From TMP-86 sp964247385 (lineage in GTDB: Bacteria > Pseudomonadota > Gammaproteobacteria > Steroidobacterales > Steroidobacteraceae), in assembly GCA_964247385.1 (NCBI GenBank), contig CAXTUB010000006.1:1-64000 (forward strand): DNA of 64,000 nucleotides, written 5' to 3'. The notes below the pieces were generated by a model, which saw nothing but the letters and a program-made list of their open reading frames with translations, had not been told where the DNA came from and did no database searches. Both the position numbers and the translations under genes were made by a program. This document shows, in pieces, positions 34,324 through 42,095 of the stretch. Every line of letters starts with the position of its first letter. Position 1 is the first letter of the stretch.

Positions 34324-35541
34324 TTAGTTGGCTCGCAATGCCTGCGCCACGGGCAGACGTGCGGCGCGCAATGCGGGCAACAAGCCACCAACAATGCCGA
34401 TCGCAAGCGCAAGCACGATGCCGCTCGCGACGTTCGCGGGCGTTACGCTGAGCTTGAACACGACTTGGGTGAAGTTCGCGCCGAGCGTGTTCACGACATT
34501 GCCGTTGAAGAACAGCCAAGCCAGGAGCGCGCCGAGCATGCCCCCGCCGAGCGCAAGCAGCAGGGCTTCGGCCAACACCGAAATCACCACGGGCAGCGCG
34601 CCAAAACCCATCGCACGCAACGTGGCGATTTCCAGTTGGCGCGTCGCGACGGCGGAATACATGGTATTGAGCGCGCCGAAGACGGCGCCTGCGGCCATGA
34701 TGCCGCCGACCACGTACGCGATGAAGAACAGAAGCGTGCTCAACTGCCGGGATTGCTCCGCGTAATAGTCGGTCTCGCGTTTCACATCCACGGACAAGGT
34801 TGGATTGGACGTCAGTGCCGCCTTGAGCTCTGGAAACGTTTCGGCTGACTGCAGCCGCAGCACGACGTCCTGAAAGAGATTGCGCCTGAACGCCGACAGC
34901 ACCGTCTCGTTATCGGCGATGAGCTCGGATTCGTGGACATCGCCGCCGCTTTCAAAAACTCCGACGACGGTCCACTCGCTATTGTGAAGCAGCAAGCGAC
35001 TGCCGATCTCCAGTCCTTCGAACTGCACAAACGCCGCTCGGCCGACGATCAGCTCGCGCACCGCGCGTCGATGAAGCCGCCCGGCAACGAGGTGAATTTC
35101 CGGCCTCAACGCCATGCCTTCCGGGCCCACGCCGCGCAACGTCACATTGGCTTTGGTGCCGGTCTTCTTTTGCTTGAGGTTTACGACCGCGACGATCTCG
35201 GCAGAGGCCACGCGTTGGCCGTCGAGCCCGATGGCGACGCCCGCGGCATCCATGATGGTCTGCGTGTTGTCGCGCGAGAGGGTGCTCGTCAGCTCGGCGT
35301 TCGATCCGCCGCGCAACACGATGACTCGATCGACGTGGCCGGTGTTGGCGAGCGTGCGTCCAAAGCCCGCCGCCATGGCGAGCACGGACACGAGCACCGC
35401 GACCGTCACGGTAATCCCGATCACAATGACGGCGGACAGACCCAGGCGCGCAGGAATGTTGCGCACGTTGTTCGCCGTGACGGCTGCGATTTGATTCCAG
35501 AGAGCGCTCAGATTCGCCTGCTCAGCGTCCTGCCAACGCAT
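34324..35541 (-). CDS. MacB/FtsX-type ABC exporter permease
   Basis: The 405-residue protein has one N-terminal helix (LSAVIVIGITVTVAVLVSVL), a large periplasmic domain of about 220 residues and three C-terminal helices, ending in LPALRAARLPVAQALR, the standard MacB/FtsX terminus. ATG 35541 overlaps the previous permease gene by 20 nt. With the second permease, the LolD-like ATPase and the HlyD-type adaptor, it forms a four-gene tripartite exporter operon. Cargo is unknown. Confidence 0.85.
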   Translation of the reverse strand: MRWQDAEQANLSALWNQIAAVTANNVRNIPARLGLSAVIVIGITVTVAVLVSVLAMAAGFGRTLANTGHVDRVIVLRGGSNAELTSTLSRDNTQTIMDAAGVAIGLDGQRVASAEIVAVVNLKQKKTGTKANVTLRGVGPEGMALRPEIHLVAGRLHRRAVRELIVGRAAFVQFEGLEIGSRLLLHNSEWTVVGVFESGGDVHESELIADNETVLSAFRRNLFQDVVLRLQSAETFPELKAALTSNPTLSVDVKRETDYYAEQSRQLSTLLFFIAYVVGGIMAAGAVFGALNTMYSAVATRQLEIATLRAMGFGALPVVISVLAEALLLALGGGMLGALLAWLFFNGNVVNTLGANFTQVVFKLSVTPANVASGIVLALAIGIVGGLLPALRAARLPVAQALRAN

Positions 35542-36667
35542 CCACGATGTTGAGCTGGCGAGCGCGCCACGCCGGCAGTGCGCCGGTGAGCAGCGCCAGG
35601 AGGATTGCAATGGCCACGCCTTCAATGAGGACCACGGGCGGCAAGGAGACCACGCCGATGGCGCGCTTCAACGCGGGAAACAGCGCAGTGGCGATGCCGA
35701 GCCCCGCCAACGCCGCGAGAATGCACAGCAGCGCGGATTCGACCAGCACCAAGACCCAAACCCTCGTGTCCGTGAAGCCCAGGGTCTTCAACACGGCAAG
35801 CTCCGGAATGCGCTCACGCACGGATTGCATGAGGGAGCTGCCGGTGGCGAACAGCAGCGCGAAAAACACGGCGAACAAGATGCGCGTGACGATGAAGTCG
35901 ATATCGCCCAGTTGCTTGACGAACGCCTGACTGAACTCCTTCTCGGTTTTCGTCTCGGTCTCATCGACCGAGTTGGCGGTCAGCCGATCGATGTCCGCCG
36001 CCACCTCGGCCGAACGCGCCGGATCGGCGACGCGCACGATGTACCAGCCGACCCGACCCTTGCCGAAGCTGCGGGCCTCGTCGAAGTAGGCGTAATTGAG
36101 GAAGAGCTGATTGGAGATGGCCGGATCGTTGGGCGAGGAATAAATGCCGACGATTTGGAAATCCCAGTCCGAGCTGCCGCCCGCCTTGGTCCAAATCTGG
36201 GAATGCAGAGGCACGCGATCTCCGATCTTCCAGCCGTATTGCTTGGCGAGCTCCGCGCCCACGATGGCACCGTCGCGCGTGCGCTTCCATGCTTCCATCT
36301 GCTCCGGCGGCAGCTCGTACTCCGGATAAACGTCCAAAAGGCGCTGGGCATCCACTGGAAAGGAAAAAATGAAATTCTTTGGATCGCGGAAATAGCCGGC
36401 GAACCAGCTTTGATGCGAGACGCGCTCCACGCCCGGCACGCTTTCGATCCTGGCTTCATGAGCCAACGGGAGCGATTCGGTAAACGCCGTTGCGCTGGAA
36501 ACGAACAACCGGTTGACGTTGGCGCGGCTCACGGTTGCAGCGAACGCCGCGTCGACGCCTTGGAGCATGCCGAACAACACGAACGCAATGACGATGGACA
36601 ACAGCGTGAGGAGGGTGCGCACTTTCTTGCGCCACAGCGCCGTCCAAATGAGCGGCAAGAATTTCAC
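35522..36667 (-). CDS. MacB/FtsX-type ABC exporter permease (second)
   Basis: This 381-residue protein has the same one-plus-three helix layout as its neighbour, with a periplasmic domain between. Its GTG start overlaps the ATPase stop by 4 nt (GTGA). The C-terminus LPAWRARQLNIVDALAG is the family hallmark. The pair probably act as a heterodimer because the periplasmic domains differ. Confidence 0.85.
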   Translation of the reverse strand: MKFLPLIWTALWRKKVRTLLTLLSIVIAFVLFGMLQGVDAAFAATVSRANVNRLFVSSATAFTESLPLAHEARIESVPGVERVSHQSWFAGYFRDPKNFIFSFPVDAQRLLDVYPEYELPPEQMEAWKRTRDGAIVGAELAKQYGWKIGDRVPLHSQIWTKAGGSSDWDFQIVGIYSSPNDPAISNQLFLNYAYFDEARSFGKGRVGWYIVRVADPARSAEVAADIDRLTANSVDETETKTEKEFSQAFVKQLGDIDFIVTRILFAVFFALLFATGSSLMQSVRERIPELAVLKTLGFTDTRVWVLVLVESALLCILAALAGLGIATALFPALKRAIGVVSLPPVVLIEGVAIAILLALLTGALPAWRARQLNIVDALAGR

Positions 36668-37368
36668 GATGGAGCGCTCGACCTGGCGCCGCCGGCGCTC
36701 GCGAGCCGGCCCTTGTCCAAATACAAGCGGTGCGATGCGTAGTCAGCCGCCTTTGGATCGTGCGTCACCATGACAATGGTCTTCCCTTGCTCGCGATTCA
36801 ACTCTTGCAAGAGGCTCAAGATCTCATCCGCCGTATCGCGATCGAGATCTCCGGTCGGTTCGTCGCAAACCAAGAGCGTCGGATCCGACACGAGGGCGCG
36901 CGCAATGGCGACCCGCTGGGCCTGCCCTCCCGACAACTCCGCAGGTTTGTGCTTGGCGCGATCGGAAAGGCCCACCACCTCGAGCGCAATGTTCACGTTC
37001 TTGCGGCGTTGCGCCGCCGACAGCGACGTCAAAAGAAGCGGCAACTCGACGTTGCGCTCGGCAGAAAGCTGCGGCAACAAATTGTAGAACTGAAACACGA
37101 AGCCGACGTGGCGAGCGCGCCACTTCGCCAGAGCAGACGCCGAAAGGGTGTCGACGCGTTCACCCGCCACGACAATTTGCCCCGAAGTGACGGTGTCGAG
37201 ACCACCGATAAGATTCAAAAGCGTGGTCTTGCCCGAGCCTGAAGGCCCCATGAGCGCAATGAAATCACCAGCCGCAATCTCGAGATTGAGCGAGTGCAAT
37301 ACTTCGATGAGTTGCTTGCCGCGGACATAACGTTTGACGACGTCATGCAATGCGACCAAGGCCGGCAT
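36664..37368 (-). CDS. ABC exporter ATPase (LolD/MacB type)
   Basis: The 234-residue ATPase has Walker A (GPSGSGKTT), the signature (LSGGQAQRV), Walker B (LLVCDEPTGDLD) and the switch His (VMVTHDPK). The GDLD motif is typical of the LolD/MacB group. The ATG at 37368 lies 2 nt after the adaptor gene stop, so translation is tightly coupled. Confidence 0.93.
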   Translation of the reverse strand: MPALVALHDVVKRYVRGKQLIEVLHSLNLEIAAGDFIALMGPSGSGKTTLLNLIGGLDTVTSGQIVVAGERVDTLSASALAKWRARHVGFVFQFYNLLPQLSAERNVELPLLLTSLSAAQRRKNVNIALEVVGLSDRAKHKPAELSGGQAQRVAIARALVSDPTLLVCDEPTGDLDRDTADEILSLLQELNREQGKTIVMVTHDPKAADYASHRLYLDKGRLASAGGARSSAPS

Positions 37369-37370
37369 GC

Positions 37371-38594
37371 TCAATGAGCCGTGTCGACGGTCATCCCGTC
37401 TGTCAGTTGGGCCAAATCGCTTACGGCGACGCGCTCCCCTGCCGCAAGTCCCGACTCGATGCGTTGGTCGGCCCCCGAACGGGCGCCCGCGATCACGCGG
37501 CGCAACTCGACTTTGTTGCCGTGAATCACAAAGACGTTGGACGCCCCGCTGCTGGATTCCAGCGCGCTGACCGGTACGAGCACGGCGCGGTCCGGCGCGC
37601 GATCGGGCCGCGCGTCATCGAGGAATGCGACACGTGCGCCCATGTCCGGCAGCACTCGAGAATCTTTGGCACGAAATCCGATCCGCACCTTGACGGTGGC
37701 CTTGCTGCGGTCCGCCGTCGGGATGATGGCAATCACGTAAGCCGGAATTTGCCAGTCCGGATAGGCATTGAGCTTGATGGTGGCAGGTTGGCCCGCATGC
37801 ACACGAGAGATGAAATTCTCGTTCACGTCGACTTCCACTTCGAGCGAATCCATATCGACAATGGTGCCGATCCCAGTGCGCGTGAAGCCGCCGCCCGCGG
37901 AGACCGGAGACACCATTTCGCCGGGCTGCGCCGCTTTTACGGTCACGACCCCCGCGAAGGGCGCGCGGATCAGCGTGTCGTCCAAATTTCGCCTGGCCAG
38001 CTCGAGCGCTTTGGCGGCCACCTCGACACTACGGAGGGTGGTGTTGAGCTCCGCGCTCAATCCCTCTTGCGTCGTGCCGGAGGTATCCAAATCGGCCTGA
38101 CTGACGAAATGGCCTGCAAACAGCGCCTTTTTCCGCTTCAAGTCCCGCTCCGCATTCGCAAGATTCACCCGCACTTGCGCCAGAGTCGCTTTGGAATATT
38201 CGTATTGAGCCTGCGCCTCGGCCAGCGCCGCACGCACATTGCTATCATCGAGACGGCCGATCACTGCGCCCTGTTGCACGTGCTGACCTTCCTCGATGAG
38301 CACGTCGGTGACCTTCGCGGTGATTTTGGATGAGACCGTGGCTTGTCGCCGCGCGACGACGTAGCCCGACGCGTCAAGCTGCACGCCATCCGTGCCACCA
38401 TGGCCGCCGCCGACAGCTCGAGCAACCGCCGAATCGACCTTGACCTTGACTGGCCACAGCCACACGGTCAGGAGCACGAGCATCAGAAGAGCACCGACGA
38501 TTGCCGCGGCTTTTTTCCAAGCAAACGGATTCGATGAGGGCGCACTGGGGCGGTCGATGCGCAGCTGCTCGAGAAGTTTGGTTCGGTCTTGCAT
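37371..38594 (-). CDS. HlyD/MacA-type periplasmic adaptor of the exporter
   Basis: The 407-residue protein has an N-terminal membrane helix (AAAIVGALLMLVLLTVWLW), a lipoyl-like half-motif (SGYVVARRQATVSSKI), a long coiled-coil hairpin (about 120-200), a second lipoyl half (IRAPFAGVVTVKAAQPGEMV) and a beta-barrel domain. It would link the inner-membrane permeases to an outer-membrane channel, which is not encoded nearby. ATG 38594 is preferred over an upstream GTG. It is the first gene of the exporter operon, and its promoter faces that of the sRNA. Confidence 0.88.
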   Translation of the reverse strand: MQDRTKLLEQLRIDRPSAPSSNPFAWKKAAAIVGALLMLVLLTVWLWPVKVKVDSAVARAVGGGHGGTDGVQLDASGYVVARRQATVSSKITAKVTDVLIEEGQHVQQGAVIGRLDDSNVRAALAEAQAQYEYSKATLAQVRVNLANAERDLKRKKALFAGHFVSQADLDTSGTTQEGLSAELNTTLRSVEVAAKALELARRNLDDTLIRAPFAGVVTVKAAQPGEMVSPVSAGGGFTRTGIGTIVDMDSLEVEVDVNENFISRVHAGQPATIKLNAYPDWQIPAYVIAIIPTADRSKATVKVRIGFRAKDSRVLPDMGARVAFLDDARPDRAPDRAVLVPVSALESSSGASNVFVIHGNKVELRRVIAGARSGADQRIESGLAAGERVAVSDLAQLTDGMTVDTAH

Positions 38595-38701
38595 TGGGGA
38601 ACTCAGCACTCGCAGTCTGGCATCTCAGAGCTCGTATGAATCGTGGGCGCTTTCCTACAGACCGAGGCCGCACGCTTCAGTTATATTATTTCTCATGTTG
38701 A

Positions 38702-38731
38702 TTGAACTTTCGGTCGGGAGCTTTCTCTAAA
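38702..38731 (+). promoter_or_regulatory. Sigma-70 promoter of the sRNA
   Basis: TTGAAC (38702-38707) and TCTAAA (38726-38731) are separated by 18 nt, each with two mismatches or fewer from consensus. This would start transcription near 38738, exactly where the first hairpin of the sRNA begins. An alternative upstream -10 (TATATT at 38682) lacks a good -35. Confidence 0.55.
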
Positions 38732-38737
38732 CACGGT

Positions 38738-38854
38738 GAGCGGCTAGGACGCTCCCTGTTCTTCTCCCTGAACAGGAATCAGACCCGGTTGTCATCCCCA
38801 TGCCGGGTTGGTCTGCCCCGATGGATGCGAAAGCTCCATCGGGGCTTTTTTTTT
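38738..38854 (+). ncRNA. Small RNA in the Spot 42 / ErsA / sX13 position
   Basis: A roughly 117-nt transcript is proposed between the exporter operon and engB. Four hairpins can be drawn: 38738-38754 (GAGCG with CGCTC), 38755-38776 (CCTGTTC with GAACAGG, loop TTCTCCCT), 38781-38814 (AGACC/ACCCGG with CCGGGT, apical CCCC loop) and a terminator. Two loops are C-rich, as in Xanthomonas sX13 RNA (about 115 nt) and Pseudomonas ErsA. Those RNAs, like E. coli Spot 42, lie next to polA and engB, the same place as here. No protein-coding frame fits. It likely pairs with G-rich ribosome sites, perhaps with Hfq. Confidence 0.72.
38815..38854 (+). terminator. Rho-independent terminator of the sRNA
   Basis: An 11-bp perfect stem, GCCCCGATGGA with TCCATCGGGGC, encloses a 9-nt loop (38826-38834) and is followed by nine T residues. 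The T-run is on the plus strand, so it stops plus-strand transcription, which no protein gene here needs; this was the first hint of the sRNA. Confidence 0.93.
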
Positions 38855-38942
38855 CAACGCTCATTGCCCGCTGCGCGCTCATCCTATGCTGCCGCGCGCT
38901 CATTTTCCGCTGCTGCGCACTCATTCTTCGCGGTGCACAAGC

Positions 38943-39542
38943 TCATGTCTTGAGCCAGGTGTCGACCACCTCGCGCGCGGTGTCGATGCCAATGTGCTCA
39001 CGCGCGGAAAAAAGTTGCGCGGTGATCGCGGTGTCCTCGCATGCGGCGCGCGTTTCGCGCAGCACGCGCTGCGCATCGCTTCGATTCAACTGATCCGCTT
39101 TACTCAAGAGCACGTGAGCGCTGCGATCTCGCGCCAGCATCCATTCGAGCAAGACGGCATCCTCCTCTTTGAGTCCGCGCCGGCTGTCGACGATGAGCAC
39201 CAGGCCCACGAGAGATTCCCGTTCGTTGAAATAGGTCTGCATCAGTTCGAGCCAGCCGGCGCGCACGCGCTGCGGCACCTTGGCATAACCGTACCCAGGC
39301 AAATCAACCAGCCGCTGATGCGCGTTCCACTCGAAGAAATTGATGAGCTGCGTGCGTCCTGGCGTGCGGCTCGTGCGCGCCAACCCCGTGCGCCCCGCAA
39401 TTGCATTGATGGCCGATGATTTTCCTGCATTGGACCGCCCGGCAAATGCCACTTCTGCACCCGTATCTTCGAGAAATTGAGAGTGCGTCGCGGCGCTCGT
39501 GATGAAGCGGACATTTCGGTCGTTGGTGTACAATTTCCACAT
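38943..39542 (-). CDS. engB: Ribosome biogenesis GTP-binding protein
   Basis: The 199-residue TRAFAC GTPase has G1 GRSNAGKSS, G2 region TPGRTQ, G3 DLPGYGYA and G4 SKADQL, the exact EngB/YihA (YsxC) set. It helps assemble the large ribosomal subunit. ATG 39542 gives MWKLYTNDRNV; ATG 39545 is one codon earlier. Both coincide with the start codon of the divergent cytochrome c4 gene at 39544. The place next to polA, cytochrome c4 and dsbA matches Pseudomonas. Confidence 0.93.
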   Translation of the reverse strand: MWKLYTNDRNVRFITSAATHSQFLEDTGAEVAFAGRSNAGKSSAINAIAGRTGLARTSRTPGRTQLINFFEWNAHQRLVDLPGYGYAKVPQRVRAGWLELMQTYFNERESLVGLVLIVDSRRGLKEEDAVLLEWMLARDRSAHVLLSKADQLNRSDAQRVLRETRAACEDTAITAQLFSAREHIGIDTAREVVDTWLKT

Positions 39543-39543
39543 C

Positions 39544-40152
39544 ATGATCGAGACTCGACTCGCTGCGTTAGCCATTTTGATGTTGCTCGCAATCCAAGAC
39601 GCCGCGGCGGCCGGCAGTGCCGAGCAGGGCCAAGCCAAGTCCGCCGTGTGTGCCGCCTGTCATGGCCTCGATGGCAACAGCGTCAATCCCGAGTGGCCCA
39701 GCCTTGCCGGGCTCGGCGCCGATTACATCGCCACGCAGCTCAAGAACTTCAAGGACGGCAAGCGCAACAATCCCATCATGACGCCCAACGCAATGCCTTT
39801 GAGCGATGACGACATGGCAGATCTCGGGGCGTACTTCGGCGCGCAGCGCAATCACGGTCTCGAGGCTGATCCTTCCTTTTGGGAAGCGGGTCAAAAATTG
39901 TTTCGCAGCGGCGATAAGGAGCGCAACATCCCAGCATGCATGGCGTGTCACGGCCCGGCGGCCCGCGGCAATGAAGCTGCGAAGTTTCCCGCGCTGCGCG
40001 GCCAGCATTCGGTTTACACGGCCAAGCAATTGCAAGACTACGCCTCGGGAGCGCGTCTAACCGGGCCAAATAACATCATGCCGACCATCGCCAAGCGGCT
40101 TTCGAGCGACGACATCCGCAATGTCGCTGCGTATGTGCAGGGGATCCGCTGA
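39544..40152 (+). CDS. Cytochrome c4 (di-heme)
   Basis: The 202-residue protein has a Sec signal (cleavage after AAAA) and two c-type heme sites, CAACH and CMACH, in two homologous halves each with a distal Met (PIMTPNAMP and NNIMPTIA). This is the cytochrome c4 family, a periplasmic electron carrier to terminal oxidases. It lies upstream of dsbA, as in Pseudomonas. Its ATG overlaps the head-to-head start of engB, so one or both starts may be further inside. Confidence 0.92.
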   Translation: MIETRLAALAILMLLAIQDAAAAGSAEQGQAKSAVCAACHGLDGNSVNPEWPSLAGLGADYIATQLKNFKDGKRNNPIMTPNAMPLSDDDMADLGAYFGAQRNHGLEADPSFWEAGQKLFRSGDKERNIPACMACHGPAARGNEAAKFPALRGQHSVYTAKQLQDYASGARLTGPNNIMPTIAKRLSSDDIRNVAAYVQGIR

Positions 40153-40154
40153 AC

Positions 40155-41048
40155 ATGCGCGTGCTCCGCAGCGCCGCACGCGCGGGTCTGTTGCTCACAC
40201 TGAGTTGCTGCTTGACCGTCGCCGGGTGCTCGAAGCGCACACAGGGTCCGGAAAGCGCTCTTTCCTCTCCGCCCGCGGCAGCTCCCGCGAAAGCGCCGGA
40301 GACGCCGGCGGAAGTCAAGAAAGAAGTCACCAAGTCCGCGCGGCTCAACGAGGATGGCTCACAGACGCTGGAAGAAAATACGGGCGATACCGCTTCTCGA
40401 AATCCGCTGCTGGCGGCGGTGGCGAGCGGGCTTGCTCCGGTGGCCGCCGCCGCTGCCGCGCCCTCGGCCTGGAAAGAGGGCACCAATTACACGCGGCTCG
40501 TTCCGGCTCAGCCCACCAGCGCAAGCTCCGATCAGGTCGAAGTGCTGGAAGTGTTTTGGTATGGCTGCGCGCATTGCAACGCGCTCGACCCCCTGGTGGA
40601 AGCATGGAAGAAGCGCAAGCCCGCTTACATCAAGTTCATGCGGGTGCCCGTGATGTGGGACAACGATGTGCATCGATCGCACGCTCGGCTTTTCTACACG
40701 CTCCAGGATTTGGGCAAACTCGAGCAACTGCACCCGCTCGTGTTCAAGGAAATTCACGTGAATGGCGACCCTCTCGCCGGTGCCGACCCGGCCGAGAGCG
40801 AGAAGATGCAGTTGGCTTTCGCGCGCCGCGTCGGTATTTCGCAAGAAGATTTCACCAAGACTTACCATTCATTCAATGTGGAAACCAATCTGCAGCGCGC
40901 CGAGCAGTTGACCCTTCGTTATCGCGTGACCGGCGTGCCCACGTTTGTCATCAATGGGAAATACATCGCGGATGTCGGCACGGCCGGCGGTCCCGATAAA
41001 ATTTTCAGTCTGATCGATGACCTGGCAGCGCAGGAACACGCGCGCTGA
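40155..41048 (+). CDS. dsbA: Lipoprotein-type thiol:disulfide interchange protein DsbA
   Basis: The 297-residue protein has the DsbA thioredoxin-like fold with active site CAHC (Cys138, Cys141) in FWYGCAHC, where most DsbAs have CPHC, and the cis-proline loop TGVPTFVING. It has a lipobox TVAGC (Cys25) and an unusual linker of about 100 Ala/Pro-rich residues before the domain, so it is probably tethered to a membrane in the periplasm. It starts 2 nt after cytochrome c4. It oxidises cysteines of exported proteins; the partner DsbB is not nearby. Confidence 0.88.
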   Translation: MRVLRSAARAGLLLTLSCCLTVAGCSKRTQGPESALSSPPAAAPAKAPETPAEVKKEVTKSARLNEDGSQTLEENTGDTASRNPLLAAVASGLAPVAAAAAAPSAWKEGTNYTRLVPAQPTSASSDQVEVLEVFWYGCAHCNALDPLVEAWKKRKPAYIKFMRVPVMWDNDVHRSHARLFYTLQDLGKLEQLHPLVFKEIHVNGDPLAGADPAESEKMQLAFARRVGISQEDFTKTYHSFNVETNLQRAEQLTLRYRVTGVPTFVINGKYIADVGTAGGPDKIFSLIDDLAAQEHAR

Positions 41049-41090
41049 GCACCGGCTAGCCCGGTCGACTTTCCGGGCGCCCGCAGGGCC

Positions 41091-42059
41091 ATGCTGAGGC
41101 TTTTCTCCGCGACTTCGCGCGGTTTGAAGACGTTGGACGGCCGCGGCGATGGCATTCCGCCCGGAACCACTTGGGTGGATTTGCTCGAGCCCACCGTCGA
41201 TGAAGAGAAGCGCATCGAAGCGGCGCTGGCCATCGATGTGCCCACGCGCGAAGAAATGAGCGAGCTCGAGACCTCGGCTCGGCTCTACGAGGACGAGGGT
41301 TGGCTTTTCATGACGGCCACGCTCGTCATCAAGATCGACACCGCCAATCCGCGAACTTCGCAGGTCACATTTATTTTGGGGAAGGATGTGTTGGTGACGA
41401 ACCGCTATGCCGACCCGGTGCCATTCGCGCGCTTCGTCTCCTACGCAGAAAAGCATCCGAGCGCATGCTCGTCGCCTGGCGTACTGCTCAACGGCCTGCT
41501 CGAAGCCGTCGTCGATCGGCTGGCAGAGCTTCTGGAGAAGATCGGCGCCGAGCTGGATGCGACCTCCAATGAGATCTTCGCATCGAATGGGTCCGCGCCG
41601 GCACGGCGCAATTTCAATCGTGTCCTGGCGCGCGTAGGCTCCAGCGGCGATGTCATTTCGAAAGCGCGCGAGAGCCTGGTGAGTTTGGGTCGTCTGCTTG
41701 CATTCCTGCATCAAGCGTCCCAGCTCATCATGCCGGAAGAGCCGCGCGCCAAGAGCCGCACCATTTCGCGCGATGTGGCCTCGCTCAGCGACCACGCCTC
41801 ATTCCTTGCCAACAAGGTCACCTTTCTCCTCGATGCCACGCTCGGCATGATCAACATCGAGCAGAACAACATCCTGAAGATTTTCTCGGTGGTGACGGTC
41901 ATGCTGCTACCGCCTTCGCTCTTGGCGGGCATTTTCGGCATGAACTTTCACAGCATGCCCTTGATCGCGAGACCGCAAGGTTTCGCGCTCACCATCGGCT
42001 GCATGCTGATTTCCATGCTGGTTCCCTATCTGTATTTCAGGCTGAAGGGCTGGCTGTAG
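41091..42059 (+). CDS. corA: CorA-type magnesium transporter
   Basis: The 322-residue protein has the CorA arrangement: a cytoplasmic N-terminal domain, a long stalk helix, and two C-terminal membrane helices. The first helix carries the GMN pore motif (FGMNFHSMP). It imports Mg2+, and possibly Co2+ or Ni2+. It stands 42 nt after dsbA on the same strand but has no obvious functional link to it. Confidence 0.92.
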   Translation: MLRLFSATSRGLKTLDGRGDGIPPGTTWVDLLEPTVDEEKRIEAALAIDVPTREEMSELETSARLYEDEGWLFMTATLVIKIDTANPRTSQVTFILGKDVLVTNRYADPVPFARFVSYAEKHPSACSSPGVLLNGLLEAVVDRLAELLEKIGAELDATSNEIFASNGSAPARRNFNRVLARVGSSGDVISKARESLVSLGRLLAFLHQASQLIMPEEPRAKSRTISRDVASLSDHASFLANKVTFLLDATLGMINIEQNNILKIFSVVTVMLLPPSLLAGIFGMNFHSMPLIARPQGFALTIGCMLISMLVPYLYFRLKGWL

Positions 42060-42095
42060 TTTTTCGTCGCCCTCGAGCGGCGCCTACCCAACAAG

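Noticed and set aside
38682..38689. TATATTAT as the -10 of the sRNA
   Set aside because: No -35 element at 16-18 nt upstream; the TTGAAC/TCTAAA pair fits better and gives a transcript that begins at the first hairpin.
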